Below are positions 19,760-31,755 of a stretch of DNA of 64,000 nucleotides, piece after piece. The notes beneath the pieces were generated by a model. It was not told where the DNA came from, made no database searches, and was given only the letters and a program-made list of their open reading frames with translations. Every line of letters begins with the position of its first letter. Positions within the stretch are counted from its first letter, which is position 1. Source of the stretch: Bacillus sp. HMF5848 (GTDB taxonomy: Bacteria; Bacillota; Bacilli; Bacillales; HMF5848); contig NZ_RWIV01000001.1 of the NCBI RefSeq assembly GCF_003944835.1, positions 2,886,530 through 2,950,529 of the forward strand, read 5' to 3'. Both the position numbers and the translations under genes were made by a program.

Positions 19760-21118
19760 TTATGATGTTAATTTAATTTTATCTGTTTCTGTAATTGCCT
19801 TTTCTGTTATAACACGGACAAATTGACCTTCATTTAACGGATACCCTGCTTTAGTAATTTTCACCTTAACAAGCTGTCCAATCAAATTTTCATCTCCATC
19901 TATAACAACTTTCAAGTAATTATCTGTATATCCCACTAGCTTACCTTGTTGCTCTTTCGACTCCTCTTCTGGAATAATCTCAAGCACTTCATTTTCATAG
20001 GTAGAAGCATATTCTTTAGCAAGTTGATCAGATAGTGAAATAAGTCTATGAACACGTTGATTCTTGACTTCTTCGTCTACCTGGTCTTCCATTCTCGCAG
20101 CAGGAGTACCTGTGCGTTTTGAATATGGGAACACATGTAATTCACTGAAACGATTTTCTTTAATAAAATTGTATGTTTCAATAAATTCTTCTTCTGTTTC
20201 ACCTGGAAATCCTACTATAACATCAGATGTAATAGCTACTCCAGGTAAAGCCTCGCGAAGACGTTCTAAACGTTCTGCAAAAAATGCCATAGAATATTTG
20301 CGACGCATACGTTTTAATACAGTATCTGAGCCTGACTGAAGTGGCACGTGTAGATGTCGCACTACTTTTTTGGAATGCGCTAATACTTTTATTACCTCAT
20401 CAGTAATTTGACTAGCCTCAATTGATGAAATACGTATACGCTTTAAGCCGTCAACTTGTTCTTCAAGGTCTCGAAGAAGCATGGCAAGGTTGTAATCTTT
20501 CATGTCTTCTCCGTAACCACCTGTATGAATACCTGTTAACACTATTTCCTTGTATCCTGCAGCCACTAGTTGCTGCGCTTGACGAATAACTTCTTGCGGA
20601 TCACGAGAGCGCATTAAACCTCGAGCCCACGGAATAATGCAAAACGTACAGAAGTTATTACACCCTTCTTGTATCTTTAATGATGCTCGTGTTCTATCAG
20701 TGAACGCTGGTACATCTAACTCCTCATAAACTCGTGTTTTCATGATGTTACCAACACCATTAATAGGCTTACGCTCATTTTTATATTGCTCAATATAACT
20801 AAGCATTTTTGTACGGTCCTGCGTACCTACTACAATGTCTACGCCAGGGATTGCCATAATTTCCGCTGGTGACGTTTGTGCGTAACAGCCCGTTACACAA
20901 ATAACAGCATCAGGATTTTTCCTAATAGCACGTCTTATCACTTGGCGACTTTTTTTGTCCCCTGTATTTGTTACAGTACATGTATTAATAACATATACAT
21001 CCGCAGCTTTTTCGAAGTCTGTCCGTTCGTAGCTAGCTTGTTTAAAAAGCTGCCAGATTGCCTCTGTCTCATAATGATTCACTTTACATCCAAGTGTGTG
21101 GAATGCAACTGTAGGCAT
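19760..21118 (-). CDS. mtaB: tRNA threonylcarbamoyladenosine methylthiotransferase MtaB
   Basis: 452 aa radical SAM enzyme that turns t6A37 into ms2t6A in tRNAs reading ANN codons. The N-terminal MTTase domain holds three cluster Cys (about 11, 47, 78). The radical SAM C-x3-C-x2-C is at about 153-160 (C-N-N-F-C-T-F-C). A C-terminal TRAM domain follows. The GAGGTGA site fixes the start. It lies 7 nt after rsmE. Confidence 0.95.
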   Translation of the reverse strand: MPTVAFHTLGCKVNHYETEAIWQLFKQASYERTDFEKAADVYVINTCTVTNTGDKKSRQVIRRAIRKNPDAVICVTGCYAQTSPAEIMAIPGVDIVVGTQDRTKMLSYIEQYKNERKPINGVGNIMKTRVYEELDVPAFTDRTRASLKIQEGCNNFCTFCIIPWARGLMRSRDPQEVIRQAQQLVAAGYKEIVLTGIHTGGYGEDMKDYNLAMLLRDLEEQVDGLKRIRISSIEASQITDEVIKVLAHSKKVVRHLHVPLQSGSDTVLKRMRRKYSMAFFAERLERLREALPGVAITSDVIVGFPGETEEEFIETYNFIKENRFSELHVFPYSKRTGTPAARMEDQVDEEVKNQRVHRLISLSDQLAKEYASTYENEVLEIIPEEESKEQQGKLVGYTDNYLKVVIDGDENLIGQLVKVKITKAGYPLNEGQFVRVITEKAITETDKIKLTS

Positions 21119-21125
21119 TATTTTG

Positions 21126-21875
21126 TCACCTCATCTCAAATTGATAGGAAGCAGCAGCCAACACATATAATGGCGCTGTTTCCGTACGTAATATTCTAGG
21201 GCCGAGACCGCAGCATAAAAACCCATTCTCTGTTAGTAGGTTAATTTCTGTTTCATCGAGACCACCCTCTGGACCAAATACAACTAACAGTTTCTGTTGT
21301 TTATTCATAGCTATCAAGGTCTGCGAGAGTGTACTTATGTCATTCTGTTTTGCTGACTCCTCAAAAGCTACTAGTGTATAATCATAGTTCTTACTAATAT
21401 TTATCAAATCACGTAATGTATGTGGCTCATATACATGTGGTATTGCATTTCGATGAGACTGTTCAGCAGCCTCCTTCGCAATTTTTTGAAGTCTATCTAT
21501 TTTTTTAGTACTTTTTTTGTCATCCCACTTTGTAATAGAACGTTTTGCTTGAAATGGGATAAATTCAGCGGCACCAAGCTCAGTACCCTTTTGTACTATT
21601 AACTCCAATTTATCACCTTTTGGAAGACCGCTAGCAATTGTAATAGAGATTGGTAACTCAGGAGAGTCCTCCAACCATTTTACAATATTTGCTTCAACAT
21701 AATCATTAGTAGTTTTTGCTATTTTACAGAGGGCGGCTTCACCATGATCATTGCAACATATAATTTCGGCACCATCTGTCATTCTCATAACACGAGTGAT
21801 ATGATGCACATCTTCCCCTTGAATAGTTACCGAACTATCGCTAAACTGATTCCCACTCACAAAATATCGTTGCAC
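21126..21875 (-). CDS. rsmE: 16S rRNA m3U1498 methyltransferase RsmE
   Basis: 249 aa SPOUT (knotted) methyltransferase. An N-terminal PUA-like domain is followed by the SAM-binding knot with V-V-F-G-P-E-G-G-L and L-G-x-R-I-L-R-T-E-T-A. The GTG start has an AGAGGTG site. It lies between prmA and mtaB as in B. subtilis (yqeT-U-V). Confidence 0.95.
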   Translation of the reverse strand: MQRYFVSGNQFSDSSVTIQGEDVHHITRVMRMTDGAEIICCNDHGEAALCKIAKTTNDYVEANIVKWLEDSPELPISITIASGLPKGDKLELIVQKGTELGAAEFIPFQAKRSITKWDDKKSTKKIDRLQKIAKEAAEQSHRNAIPHVYEPHTLRDLINISKNYDYTLVAFEESAKQNDISTLSQTLIAMNKQQKLLVVFGPEGGLDETEINLLTENGFLCCGLGPRILRTETAPLYVLAAASYQFEMR

Positions 21876-21901
21876 ACTTGTACACCTCTACATAAATTAA
21901 A

Positions 21902-21924
21902 TTGACGGTATAGGCTACCGTCAA
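21902..21924 (-). terminator. Hairpin between prmA and rsmE
   Basis: A 9-bp perfect stem, TTGACGGTA with TACCGTCAA, and a 5-nt loop, followed by TTTAATTTAT on the minus strand. The weak U-tract suggests partial termination. Confidence 0.6.
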
Positions 21925-21933
21925 TAAGCTTTA

Positions 21934-22872
21934 TCATAATTTTCTTACTGTGATACAAACCCAATCCTCTTGCTCGGATACTTCAGGGTCTTCAAACCCA
22001 CTTTGTTGCAGACCATCAAGCACCAATTGCTTCTTTTCTTTAATAATACCTGACACAACAAAGTAACCGTTGTGCTTTAATAGTCGATATGCATCGTCTG
22101 TGAATAGTAATATTACATCCGCTAAAATATTAGCGACAATAACATCTGCTTGCTCTTTAATACCATGTAGTAAGTTATTTTTTTCTACAGATATTGTTTC
22201 CTCAACTTTATTTAGCGCTATATTTTCTTTAGATACTTTAACAGCTACATCATCTAAATCTAGAGCGCGAACTGAAGAAGCACCAAGCATGGCGGCACCT
22301 ATGCTCAAGATACCCGATCCTGTTCCTACATCAACTACGTGATCTCCTTCATGAACAGCCTTCTCGAGAGCACGTAAGCACAATACTGTTGTCGCATGTG
22401 TGCCTGTTCCAAATGCCATACCAGGGTCTAATTGAATAATTTTCTCTTGTTCACTTGCTGGTTCATAGTCTTCCCAAGTTGGGACAACTGTAAAACATTC
22501 AGATATGCGCACAGGATGATAATATTGCTTCCATGCATTAGCCCATTCTTCTTCGTTCACTTCACCAACAGATATTCTATTTAAACCAATATTGATTTCA
22601 AACTGGCGTAAATTTTCAATAGCCTGGTGAATGTCGTCTATTTTTCGAGAGAGCTCGTCGTTATCTAATAAATATGCTTTTAAAATAACACCTTCAGTAG
22701 GATACTCCGCTGGGTTCAGATCATAAATTTCACCAAATGGGGTACTCCAGTTTCTCTGCAGGTCACGAGGATCTTCAATAACAACTCCACTCGCGCCTGC
22801 TTCGTGAAGAATGTTTGAAATAGCCTCCACAGCTTCATCACTTGTTTGTATTGTAATTTCTGACCATTTCAC
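21934..22872 (-). CDS. prmA: Ribosomal protein L11 methyltransferase
   Basis: 312 aa. The N-terminal L11-recognition domain is followed by a class I SAM fold with V-V-D-V-G-T-G-S-G-I-L-S-I-G and the N-I-L-A-D-V-I motif IV. It trimethylates L11. It starts at GTG after AGGAGTGACTTATTT. It lies 44 nt after dnaJ, so part of its transcription probably comes from the heat-shock operon. Confidence 0.95.
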   Translation of the reverse strand: MKWSEITIQTSDEAVEAISNILHEAGASGVVIEDPRDLQRNWSTPFGEIYDLNPAEYPTEGVILKAYLLDNDELSRKIDDIHQAIENLRQFEINIGLNRISVGEVNEEEWANAWKQYYHPVRISECFTVVPTWEDYEPASEQEKIIQLDPGMAFGTGTHATTVLCLRALEKAVHEGDHVVDVGTGSGILSIGAAMLGASSVRALDLDDVAVKVSKENIALNKVEETISVEKNNLLHGIKEQADVIVANILADVILLFTDDAYRLLKHNGYFVVSGIIKEKKQLVLDGLQQSGFEDPEVSEQEDWVCITVRKL

Positions 22873-22916
22873 AAATAAGTCACTCCTAATATGCGAAACC
22901 GCGTTAAGCTAGATTA

Positions 22917-24050
22917 TCAATCTCCTGTAAAAGCTCGTTTCACCTTTGAGAAAAAGTTTTCATGCTGCTCATCAGGCACTTGTCCGCTAATTTCAGCAAA
23001 ATCACGTAATAATTGTTTTTGTTTTTCTGTTAAATTTGTTGGTGTAATAACACGAATACGAATATGTTGATCACCCTGTCCGTACCCTCGAACATTTGGT
23101 ACACCTTTACCTCTTAAGCGGAATTTCGTACCTGTTTGTGTACCTGATGGAATTTTTAATTTTACTTTTCCATGTAAGGTCGGTACTTCAATCTCATCTC
23201 CAAGAGCAGCTTGCACATAAGTTAATGGCATTTCACAATATATATCGTCCCCATCTCGTTCAAAAAACTCATGCGGCTTTACATGGAATACGATATATAA
23301 GTCACCTGGAGGTCCTCCGTTAACGCCTGGTTCACCTTGACCAGTAACACGAAGTTGTTGTCCATCATCTACACCCGCTGGAATTTTCACATGAATCTTC
23401 TTACGTTTTTTCACTTTACCAGCACCAGAGCATGTCGCACATTTATCTTTAATAAATTTACCTGTTCCATTACAGTATGAACATACACGTCTATTGACAA
23501 TACGGCCAAATGGGGTATTTTGCTCAACAGACATTTGCCCCGTCCCATGACAATGTGAACATGTTTCTGGTTTTGTACCAGCTTTAGCTCCAGAGCCATG
23601 ACATGTATCACACTCTTCTTCACGAGGAATTTCGATGTCTGTTTCTTTTCCGAAGGCAGCTTCCTCAAAAGTAATAGTCATTGTATATTGTAAATCAGCA
23701 CCTTGTCTTGGTGCATTCGGGTCACGACGGCGTCTTCCGCCACCCCCACCGAAAAATGTATCGAAAATATCTTCAAAACCACCAAAGCCAAAGTCGCTGA
23801 AATCACCGCTCCCACCGAATCCTTGCTGGTTAGCTCCAGCATGTCCAAAGCGGTCGTACTGCGCTCGCTTCGTATCGTCAGTTAACACCTCATAAGCTTC
23901 AGCTATTTCTTTAAATTTATCTGCCGCATCAGCTTCTTTATTTATATCTGGATGGTACTTTTTCGATAGTTTACGATACGCTTTTTTGATTTCATCCTTA
24001 GAGGCACCTTTTTCAACGCCTAAGACTTCGTAATAATCGCGCTTGCTCAT
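22917..24050 (-). CDS. dnaJ: Chaperone DnaJ
   Basis: 377 aa Hsp40. The J domain with H-P-D (about 33-35) is followed by a Gly/Phe-rich linker (about 75-110), four zinc-finger C-x-x-C-x-G-x-G repeats (about 145-210), and two beta-barrel substrate domains. It stimulates DnaK ATPase. GGGAGTGG precedes the ATG. An intrinsic terminator lies between dnaK and dnaJ, so dnaJ depends on read-through or a promoter of its own. Confidence 0.97.
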   Translation of the reverse strand: MSKRDYYEVLGVEKGASKDEIKKAYRKLSKKYHPDINKEADAADKFKEIAEAYEVLTDDTKRAQYDRFGHAGANQQGFGGSGDFSDFGFGGFEDIFDTFFGGGGGRRRRDPNAPRQGADLQYTMTITFEEAAFGKETDIEIPREEECDTCHGSGAKAGTKPETCSHCHGTGQMSVEQNTPFGRIVNRRVCSYCNGTGKFIKDKCATCSGAGKVKKRKKIHVKIPAGVDDGQQLRVTGQGEPGVNGGPPGDLYIVFHVKPHEFFERDGDDIYCEMPLTYVQAALGDEIEVPTLHGKVKLKIPSGTQTGTKFRLRGKGVPNVRGYGQGDQHIRIRVITPTNLTEKQKQLLRDFAEISGQVPDEQHENFFSKVKRAFTGD

Positions 24051-24119
24051 TTTACCACTCCCGATTTCTCACATAAAAATTATTGTAACACCAAATGTTT
24101 GCCTCAAGCAACTAAGAAA

Positions 24120-24200
24120 AGTATGGCGCCTGGCGCTAGACAGTAATCTAGGTTGAGAACTTATTTTTTTGTATTTTAGAAAAAGCGTTAGGCGCTAATT
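24120..24200. repeat. GGCGCTA direct repeats between dnaJ and dnaK
   Basis: TGGCGCCTGGCGCTAGACAG near 24125 and GCGTTAGGCGCTAATTT near 24185 share GGCGCTA and similar flanks. They stand in the otherwise AT-rich spacer upstream of dnaJ. No function is evident. Confidence 0.3.
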
Positions 24201-24233
24201 TTTAAGCTAAGCTACTAGCACTCATCATGTAAC

Positions 24234-24272
24234 AAGAAAAAAGTCAAAGTCTTATTTGTTAGGACTTTGACT
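24234..24272 (-). terminator. Intrinsic terminator after dnaK
   Basis: A 10-bp perfect stem (AGTCAAAGTC with GACTTTGACT) is followed on the minus strand by TTTTTTC. It separates hrcA-grpE-dnaK from dnaJ. Confidence 0.92.
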
Positions 24273-24332
24273 GCTTGTTTGAGAAGGCAGGATCAGCTTT
24301 GACACTGATCCTGTAATCCTATTTATTCTCTA

Positions 24333-26177
<1,845 letters not shown>

Positions 26178-26212
26178 TTACCTCCATTTTGATTATATAT
26201 ATGTAGCGCTGT

Positions 26213-26806
26213 CTAGTTATTTACCTTAACCATAGACGGGCGAATGACGCGATCTTTTAACTTGTAACCTTTTTGGAACTCTTCAATCACAGTGTTTGCT
26301 GGATAATCTGAATTGTCCTCCTGCATCACAGCTTGATGAAGATGTGGATCAAATTGTTCTCCGACAGCTTGAATAGCTTCAACACCTTCTTTAGTTAAAG
26401 CATCTAATAGCTGGCGATAAACCATTTCCATCCCTTTCATTAGCGATTTACTTGCATCATCAGTAGCTTCTACTTTCATCGCTCTTTCAAAGTTATCCAA
26501 TGCTGGTAAAATATCATTAATTAAGCTTTGTGCTCTATATTTTTCAGCCGCCTCCATGTCAAGTCGTACACGGCGTCGATAGTTGTCAAAATCAGCTTGT
26601 AAGCGGAGTAAACGATTTTCGGTTTCCTCTAGCTTTGCTGTTAGTTCAGTTACTTGTGCACTTTCATTTTGACTAGCTGTATCAGTATCTCTAATTTGCT
26701 CAACATCACTTGTATTAGTGTCGCTTGGTTCAACTTGAGCATCAACTTGTTCGTTAGCTTCATTTTCTAGTTCATTCTGATCTGCGACAGTTTTTTCGTT
26801 TTCCAC
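26213..26806 (-). CDS. grpE: Nucleotide exchange factor GrpE
   Basis: 197 aa. An acidic, disordered N-terminus (about 1-55) is followed by the long dimerisation helix ([15 protein letters not shown]) and the C-terminal beta domain ending R-P-S-M-V-K-V. It releases ADP from DnaK. The GTG start follows GGGAGGTGAACACTT. Confidence 0.97.
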   Translation of the reverse strand: MENEKTVADQNELENEANEQVDAQVEPSDTNTSDVEQIRDTDTASQNESAQVTELTAKLEETENRLLRLQADFDNYRRRVRLDMEAAEKYRAQSLINDILPALDNFERAMKVEATDDASKSLMKGMEMVYRQLLDALTKEGVEAIQAVGEQFDPHLHQAVMQEDNSDYPANTVIEEFQKGYKLKDRVIRPSMVKVNN

Positions 26807-26905
26807 AAGTGTTCACCTCCCTTAAAAGCTTCTACATCCTTATGAATAGTAATGAGTCCATATTTTGAAGGTGGAAATATCCACCTTCATCCAATATATC
26901 CATTC

Positions 26906-27940
26906 CTAATCACTTTGATACAAATCGTCAAATACCTTCGATAAGTCGGTCGTTAGTAGCTTCAGCATTGCAACAACTCGAGAATATTCCATTCGTGTTG
27001 GACCTAACAAAGCAATAGTCCCAAGCTGATCACCACCTAATGAATATGTGGCAGTAATTAAGCTGCAATTCTCAATTTCTTGAATATTGTTTTCACGACC
27101 AATTTTTATCTGAATGCCTGCCCCATTGGATCGTATTAAAGAATATACATCCTGCTCTCGATCAATAAATCTAAGCAACGAACGCACTTTTTCAACGTCA
27201 TGAAACTCCGGCTGTGATAACATGTTTGTTTTTCCACTTAGAAATAGCTTTTCGGCTTGATCTAAATCAAAGGTTTGTACAATTGCCTGTAGCATACTGT
27301 CATAATTATGGATATGTCGCTTTAAAATTTTGAAAACCTCAAGGTACATTCGATCACGTAAATCAACTAACGGTACACCCACTAATTGTTCATTTAGTAT
27401 ATTAACGAGTTTTTCTACCTCTGCTGGGTTAATTTGCTGAGAAAACGTGATTGTTTTGTTTTGCACATGTCCCTTATCAGTGACAATGATCGCAACAGCA
27501 GTGTCTTTACTAATAGGAATAATTTGCAAACTCCGTAACTTATTTTCTTTTAAAGCTGGACCTAACGAAATAGCAGTATAATTCGTTATATCCGACAAAA
27601 TTTGCGCTGATTTTTGTAAAAGCTTCTCTAATTCAAACAAGCGCTCTGAAAATATCGACTTGAGCTTAACAATATCATTATTCATTAGATGCTGCGATTG
27701 AAAAAGCAGGTTATCAACATAAAATCGATAGCCTTTTTCAGAAGGCACTCGCCCTGATGATGTGTGTGTCTTTTCAAGAAAACCAAGATCTTCCAGATCA
27801 GCCATTTCATTACGAATTGTAGCTGAACTAAAACTAATATCTTCTTTTTTAGACAAAACCCTCGAGCCCACCGGTTGAGCAGACTGAATAAAATCATCAA
27901 TAATAACCTTCAAAATCAACAGTTGTCGTTCTGAAAGCAT
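26906..27940 (-). CDS. hrcA: Heat-inducible repressor HrcA
   Basis: 344 aa. An N-terminal winged helix (about 1-75, with [13 protein letters not shown]) and a GAF-like dimer domain. HrcA binds CIRCE and needs GroEL for activity, which links chaperone load to expression. It is the first gene of its operon, directly behind a CIRCE element, so it represses itself. The ATG has an AGGGGTGATG site. Confidence 0.97.
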   Translation of the reverse strand: MLSERQLLILKVIIDDFIQSAQPVGSRVLSKKEDISFSSATIRNEMADLEDLGFLEKTHTSSGRVPSEKGYRFYVDNLLFQSQHLMNNDIVKLKSIFSERLFELEKLLQKSAQILSDITNYTAISLGPALKENKLRSLQIIPISKDTAVAIIVTDKGHVQNKTITFSQQINPAEVEKLVNILNEQLVGVPLVDLRDRMYLEVFKILKRHIHNYDSMLQAIVQTFDLDQAEKLFLSGKTNMLSQPEFHDVEKVRSLLRFIDREQDVYSLIRSNGAGIQIKIGRENNIQEIENCSLITATYSLGGDQLGTIALLGPTRMEYSRVVAMLKLLTTDLSKVFDDLYQSD

Positions 27941-27955
27941 GACTCATCACCCCTG

Positions 27956-27982
27956 TTAGCACTCTTATCTAACGAGTGCTAA
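27956..27982 (-). promoter_or_regulatory. CIRCE operator of the hrcA-grpE-dnaK operon
   Basis: A perfect TTAGCACTC-N9-GAGTGCTAA inverted repeat, located between the promoter and the hrcA start codon. Confidence 0.98.
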
Positions 27983-27993
27983 ATCTAATATAT

Positions 27994-28022
27994 AAATTAA
28001 CAAATCAGAATGTCGATGTCAA
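27994..28022 (-). promoter_or_regulatory. SigA-type promoter of hrcA
   Basis: TTGACA (28017-28022) and TAATTT (27994-27999) with a 17-nt spacer on the minus strand. The CIRCE begins about 12 nt after the -10, so HrcA binding would cover the transcription start. Confidence 0.75.
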
Positions 28023-28062
28023 TGTAAACGTCTGAATTAATTAAGAAAAGATGTTGTCAGTC

Positions 28063-29199
28063 TCATAGTAAAAATGATTGAAAAACTTCATTTCCAAGTA
28101 ACTTTCCCTTTGAAGTTAAGGCAACATGATTTACGTCGTTTACTATAAGCCCTTTATCTAGTAAATCTTCAAGCTGTTTACTATATACTTCATCAAGAGT
28201 TACATTGTATCTTTCAAAAAATACTTTTTTCGACACTCCTGATATTTTTCGTAAGCCAAGAAACATTTCTTCTTCCATTTTTTCCTCTTTAGAAATCACT
28301 TGTTCCGAGGATGTAAACCTTTGCTGGTGATTGACTGCATCAATGTATTTCTGTACTGGTCCAATATTCGCTTTACGCTTGCCATTAACATAGCTATGAG
28401 CACCAGCACCAAACCCATAATACTCCTCATTTCCCCAGTACAATAAGTTGTGCTTTGATTCAAATCCTGGCAAAGCAAAGTTACTAATTTCATATTGCTT
28501 CAATCCATTCTCATCTAGTTTTTCCATGAGAACTTCATACATTGTTGCTTCATCTTCTTGTGGCGGTAGATGAAGCTTACCTTTATTTTGCAAGTTGTAA
28601 AAAACAGTTTTCGGCTCAACAATTAATGAATAAGCTGAAACATGTTGAATTTGCAACGATAATGCACGTTCAATAGAATTCTTAAATGAATCTAGAGTTT
28701 GGGTAGGCAATCCAAACATTAAATCGATATTAATATTGTTAAATTCATGCTCTTTTAAGAGCGAAACAATGTTTTCAACATGTTCACTTGTATGTGTTCT
28801 CCCTATTTGCTTCAATTCATCCACTTGAAAAGATTGAACGCCCACACTAAGTCGATTAACTCTTCCCTCTTTTAAAACTCGAACCTTTTCAACATCAAGA
28901 CCATCAGGATTTGCCTCAAAAGTGTATTCCACATTATCATCCGTTAAAGGAAGTAAATTGGATTTTATTATGCCGAGTAAACGCTCAAGCTGTAATGTAT
29001 TTAAAGCAGTCGGCGTGCCTCCTCCTACATAAATAGACTGTAGCTTTTTTGTAGGGTATGTTTTTAAAGTAATTTTCATCTCTTCTTCTAGAGAAGTTAA
29101 ATAATCATCGACTGGTTGTCTGTGTAAAAATACCTTGTTAAAGTCGCAATAATGACATATATGTTCACAAAAGGGTATGTGAATATAAGCTCCTTTCAC
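28063..29199 (-). CDS. hemW: Radical SAM heme chaperone HemW (formerly called oxygen-independent coproporphyrinogen oxidase)
   Basis: About 378 aa, starting M-K-G-A-Y-I-H-I-P-F-C with C-x3-C-x2-C at about 11-18. The C-terminal HemW domain is present. Family members bind heme and deliver it to respiratory enzymes. A GTG at 29206-29208 lies inside the AGAGGTG ribosome binding site, so I take the next in-frame GTG, 29197-29199. Its position between lepA and hrcA is conserved. Confidence 0.93.
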   Translation of the reverse strand: MKGAYIHIPFCEHICHYCDFNKVFLHRQPVDDYLTSLEEEMKITLKTYPTKKLQSIYVGGGTPTALNTLQLERLLGIIKSNLLPLTDDNVEYTFEANPDGLDVEKVRVLKEGRVNRLSVGVQSFQVDELKQIGRTHTSEHVENIVSLLKEHEFNNINIDLMFGLPTQTLDSFKNSIERALSLQIQHVSAYSLIVEPKTVFYNLQNKGKLHLPPQEDEATMYEVLMEKLDENGLKQYEISNFALPGFESKHNLLYWGNEEYYGFGAGAHSYVNGKRKANIGPVQKYIDAVNHQQRFTSSEQVISKEEKMEEEMFLGLRKISGVSKKVFFERYNVTLDEVYSKQLEDLLDKGLIVNDVNHVALTSKGKLLGNEVFQSFLL

Positions 29200-29226
29200 A
29201 GCTAACACCTCTCTTCATGTAATGAT

Positions 29227-29257
29227 GAAAAACCGCAGAAACCATGTTCTGCGGTTT
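29227..29257 (-). terminator. Terminator of lepA
   Basis: An 11-bp stem, AAACCGCAGAA with TTCTGCGGTTT, followed by TTTTC on the minus strand, 15 nt after the lepA stop. Confidence 0.88.
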
Positions 29258-29271
29258 GTTAATAGAATACT

Positions 29272-31110
29272 TTACTTGTTTGAGTTATTATCATCCATTC
29301 GCAATACAGCCATGAACGCTTCTTGCGGCACTTCGACCGAACCAACAGATTTCATACGCTTTTTACCTTCTTTTTGCTTTTCTAAAAGCTTACGTTTACG
29401 AGAAATGTCACCGCCGTAACATTTCGCAAGAACATTTTTACCCATCGATTTAATCGTAGAACGCGCCACAATTTTTTGTCCAATCGCTGCTTGTATTGGC
29501 ACCTCAAATTGTTGACGTGGGATTAACTCCTTAAGTTTATCAACAATAACTTTCCCACGATCATACGCTGCATCTCTGTGAACAATAAATGAAAGTGCAT
29601 CCACTTTTTCAGCATTTAACAGAATATCCATTTTCACAAGCTTAGATGGCTTATAGCCGATTAGTTCATAATCAAACGATGCATAGCCTTTTGTGCTTGA
29701 TTTAAGCTGATCAAAAAAGTCATAGACTATTTCTGAAAGCGGCATGTCGTATATAATACTCACGCGATTAGCATCTAGATATTGCATATTGATAAAATTA
29801 CCACGTTTATTTTGACACAACTCCATGACAGCACCTACATAATCATTAGGCACCATCATAGTCGCTTTAACATACGGTTCTTCAACTCTTTCAATTTTCT
29901 GAGGATCCGGCATATTCGACGGATTATCTACACGCAACTCCTCGCCATCGGTTAAGAAGATATTATAAATAACACTTGGAGCTGTTGTGATTAAGTCGAT
30001 TTTGAATTCGCGTTCGATTCGCTCTTGGATGATTTCCATATGCAATAACCCAAGGAATCCACATCTGAAACCAAAGCCTAACGCTTGTGACGTTTCAGGC
30101 TCAAACTGCAGTGCGGCATCATTCAACTCTAGCTTTTCTAGAGCGTCACGCAAATCGTTGTATTTGGCAGTATCAATTGGATACAATCCACAGAATACCA
30201 TTGGGTTTAATTTACGATATCCCGGCAACGGTTCTGTTGCACCCTTGTAGGCACTTGTAATAGTATCCCCCACACGTGTATCAGACACATTTTTAATTGA
30301 GGCTGTTAAAAATCCAACGTCACCAACAGTCAATTCATCTTGTAACAATGCTTTTGGCGTGAATACTCCCAATTCTGTTACTTCAAACTCTTTACCTGTT
30401 GCCATCATTTTTACTTTGTCGCCAATTTTAACAGTACCTTCGACTACACGAATATAAGCTACTACCCCACGGTAAGGGTCATACAACGAATCGAAGATCA
30501 AAGCTTTTAGTGGCGCTTCAGGGTCGCCTGTAGGCGCTGGAACCTTCTGCACAACTTGTTCTAAAATTTCTTCAATACCAATCCCAGCTTTTGCTGAGGC
30601 CAATACTGCTTCAGACGCATCTAAACCAATGACATCTTCAATCTCTTGACGTACTCGCTCTGGCTCTGCAGCCGGTAAATCGATTTTATTAATTACAGGT
30701 AATATTTCTAAATCGTTGTCTAATGCTAAATACACATTAGCTAACGTTTGCGCTTCAATACCTTGTGCAGCATCTACAACTAGCACAGCTCCTTCACAAG
30801 CCGCTAAGCTACGGGATACTTCATAAGTGAAGTCGACATGCCCCGGTGTATCTATTAAATGAAAAATGTATTCTTCTCCATCTTTAGCTTTGTACTTTAA
30901 CTGCACTGCATTTAATTTGATAGTAATACCGCGTTCACGCTCTAAATCCATTGAATCAAGCAACTGATTCTTCATCTCACGTTGTGTGAGAGCAGATGTT
31001 TTTTCTAAAATACGATCAGCTAGTGTTGATTTACCATGGTCTATATGAGCTATAATTGAAAAGTTACGTATTTTTTCTTGTCGTTTTAATCGTGCTTCAC
31101 GATTACTCAT
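29272..31110 (-). CDS. lepA: Elongation factor 4 (LepA)
   Basis: 612 aa translational GTPase. G1 is A-H-I-D-H-G-K-S-T at about 21-29, with D-T-P-G-H and N-K-I-D following. The EF4-specific C-terminal domain ends in the basic [14 protein letters not shown] segment. It acts in ribosome biogenesis and translation control. An earlier start exists, but TAGGAG lies before the ATG at 31108-31110, which gives M-S-N-R-E-A-R. Confidence 0.97.
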   Translation of the reverse strand: MSNREARLKRQEKIRNFSIIAHIDHGKSTLADRILEKTSALTQREMKNQLLDSMDLERERGITIKLNAVQLKYKAKDGEEYIFHLIDTPGHVDFTYEVSRSLAACEGAVLVVDAAQGIEAQTLANVYLALDNDLEILPVINKIDLPAAEPERVRQEIEDVIGLDASEAVLASAKAGIGIEEILEQVVQKVPAPTGDPEAPLKALIFDSLYDPYRGVVAYIRVVEGTVKIGDKVKMMATGKEFEVTELGVFTPKALLQDELTVGDVGFLTASIKNVSDTRVGDTITSAYKGATEPLPGYRKLNPMVFCGLYPIDTAKYNDLRDALEKLELNDAALQFEPETSQALGFGFRCGFLGLLHMEIIQERIEREFKIDLITTAPSVIYNIFLTDGEELRVDNPSNMPDPQKIERVEEPYVKATMMVPNDYVGAVMELCQNKRGNFINMQYLDANRVSIIYDMPLSEIVYDFFDQLKSSTKGYASFDYELIGYKPSKLVKMDILLNAEKVDALSFIVHRDAAYDRGKVIVDKLKELIPRQQFEVPIQAAIGQKIVARSTIKSMGKNVLAKCYGGDISRKRKLLEKQKEGKKRMKSVGSVEVPQEAFMAVLRMDDNNSNK

Positions 31111-31209
31111 TTTACAATCACTCCTACTAATGGGCAAAACATACTAGCATTGATTATAGCAGTCTCCATATCAAGATTCAATGAAAACAGGTACGTAAAT
31201 AATATAAAC

Positions 31210-31247
31210 AATAAACCGGCCTCTAACTAGAAGAGAAGCCAGTTTAT
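31210..31247. terminator. Imperfect hairpin between yqxA and lepA
   Basis: AATAAAC-GGC-TCT and AGA-GCC-GTTTATT segments pair with small interruptions. The U-tract is better on the plus strand, although the flanking genes run on the minus strand, so its role is uncertain. Confidence 0.5.
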
Positions 31248-31375
31248 TTTGTACGGTATTTTAGAGATACAAGTTCATAAAATGCTGTTATTGTATATCC
31301 AATATATAAACCTCTACTCTTTTTCCAATTGTGATATTCCCACACCTAAAGGAACGGATTTCTCGTTCAAGATTT

Positions 31376-31735
31376 TTATGTGATTTTATTTACAAGTATT
31401 TCAAAAAGTGATGCTAATAAGTTACCAACAGCTTGAAAAGCATTTGTCATGATGGCAGAAAGCTTTTTGCCAAGCATAGAAAAAAAATTAAACGCACGCA
31501 TTTCTTCTAACTGTTGTTTTTTTTCAGATATATCATGACTTGTAATTTGCCGCCCAAGTACATTGGCTTCATAATCACCATTGTTGTTTAACTCCACTCG
31601 TAAAGCACTCTGTAAAGTAGGGTCATCATAACCCTTCATCTTTTTCAACCCAACATTGGCTTGCTGCATGCCTAAAATAACTCCGACAAATAATATAGTA
31701 ACAACGAGTAAGGTCTTTAATAAAAACTTCACCAT
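31376..31735 (-). CDS. yqxA: YqxA (DUF3679) membrane-anchored protein
   Basis: 119 aa with an N-terminal hydrophobic segment (about 5-25) and an amphipathic remainder with another hydrophobic stretch near the C-terminus. Function unknown. It follows spoIIP by 20 nt, as in B. subtilis, so it may be expressed in the mother cell. Confidence 0.85.
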   Translation of the reverse strand: MVKFLLKTLLVVTILFVGVILGMQQANVGLKKMKGYDDPTLQSALRVELNNNGDYEANVLGRQITSHDISEKKQQLEEMRAFNFFSMLGKKLSAIMTNAFQAVGNLLASLFEILVNKIT

Positions 31736-31755
31736 AGCCTCGTCTCCTTATGTCG

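Noticed and set aside
20876-21199. 107-codon plus-strand reading frame across mtaB/rsmE, and similar antisense frames over dnaK, dnaJ, floA and yqeZ
   Set aside because: These are shadows of strongly supported genes and have no ribosome binding sites.
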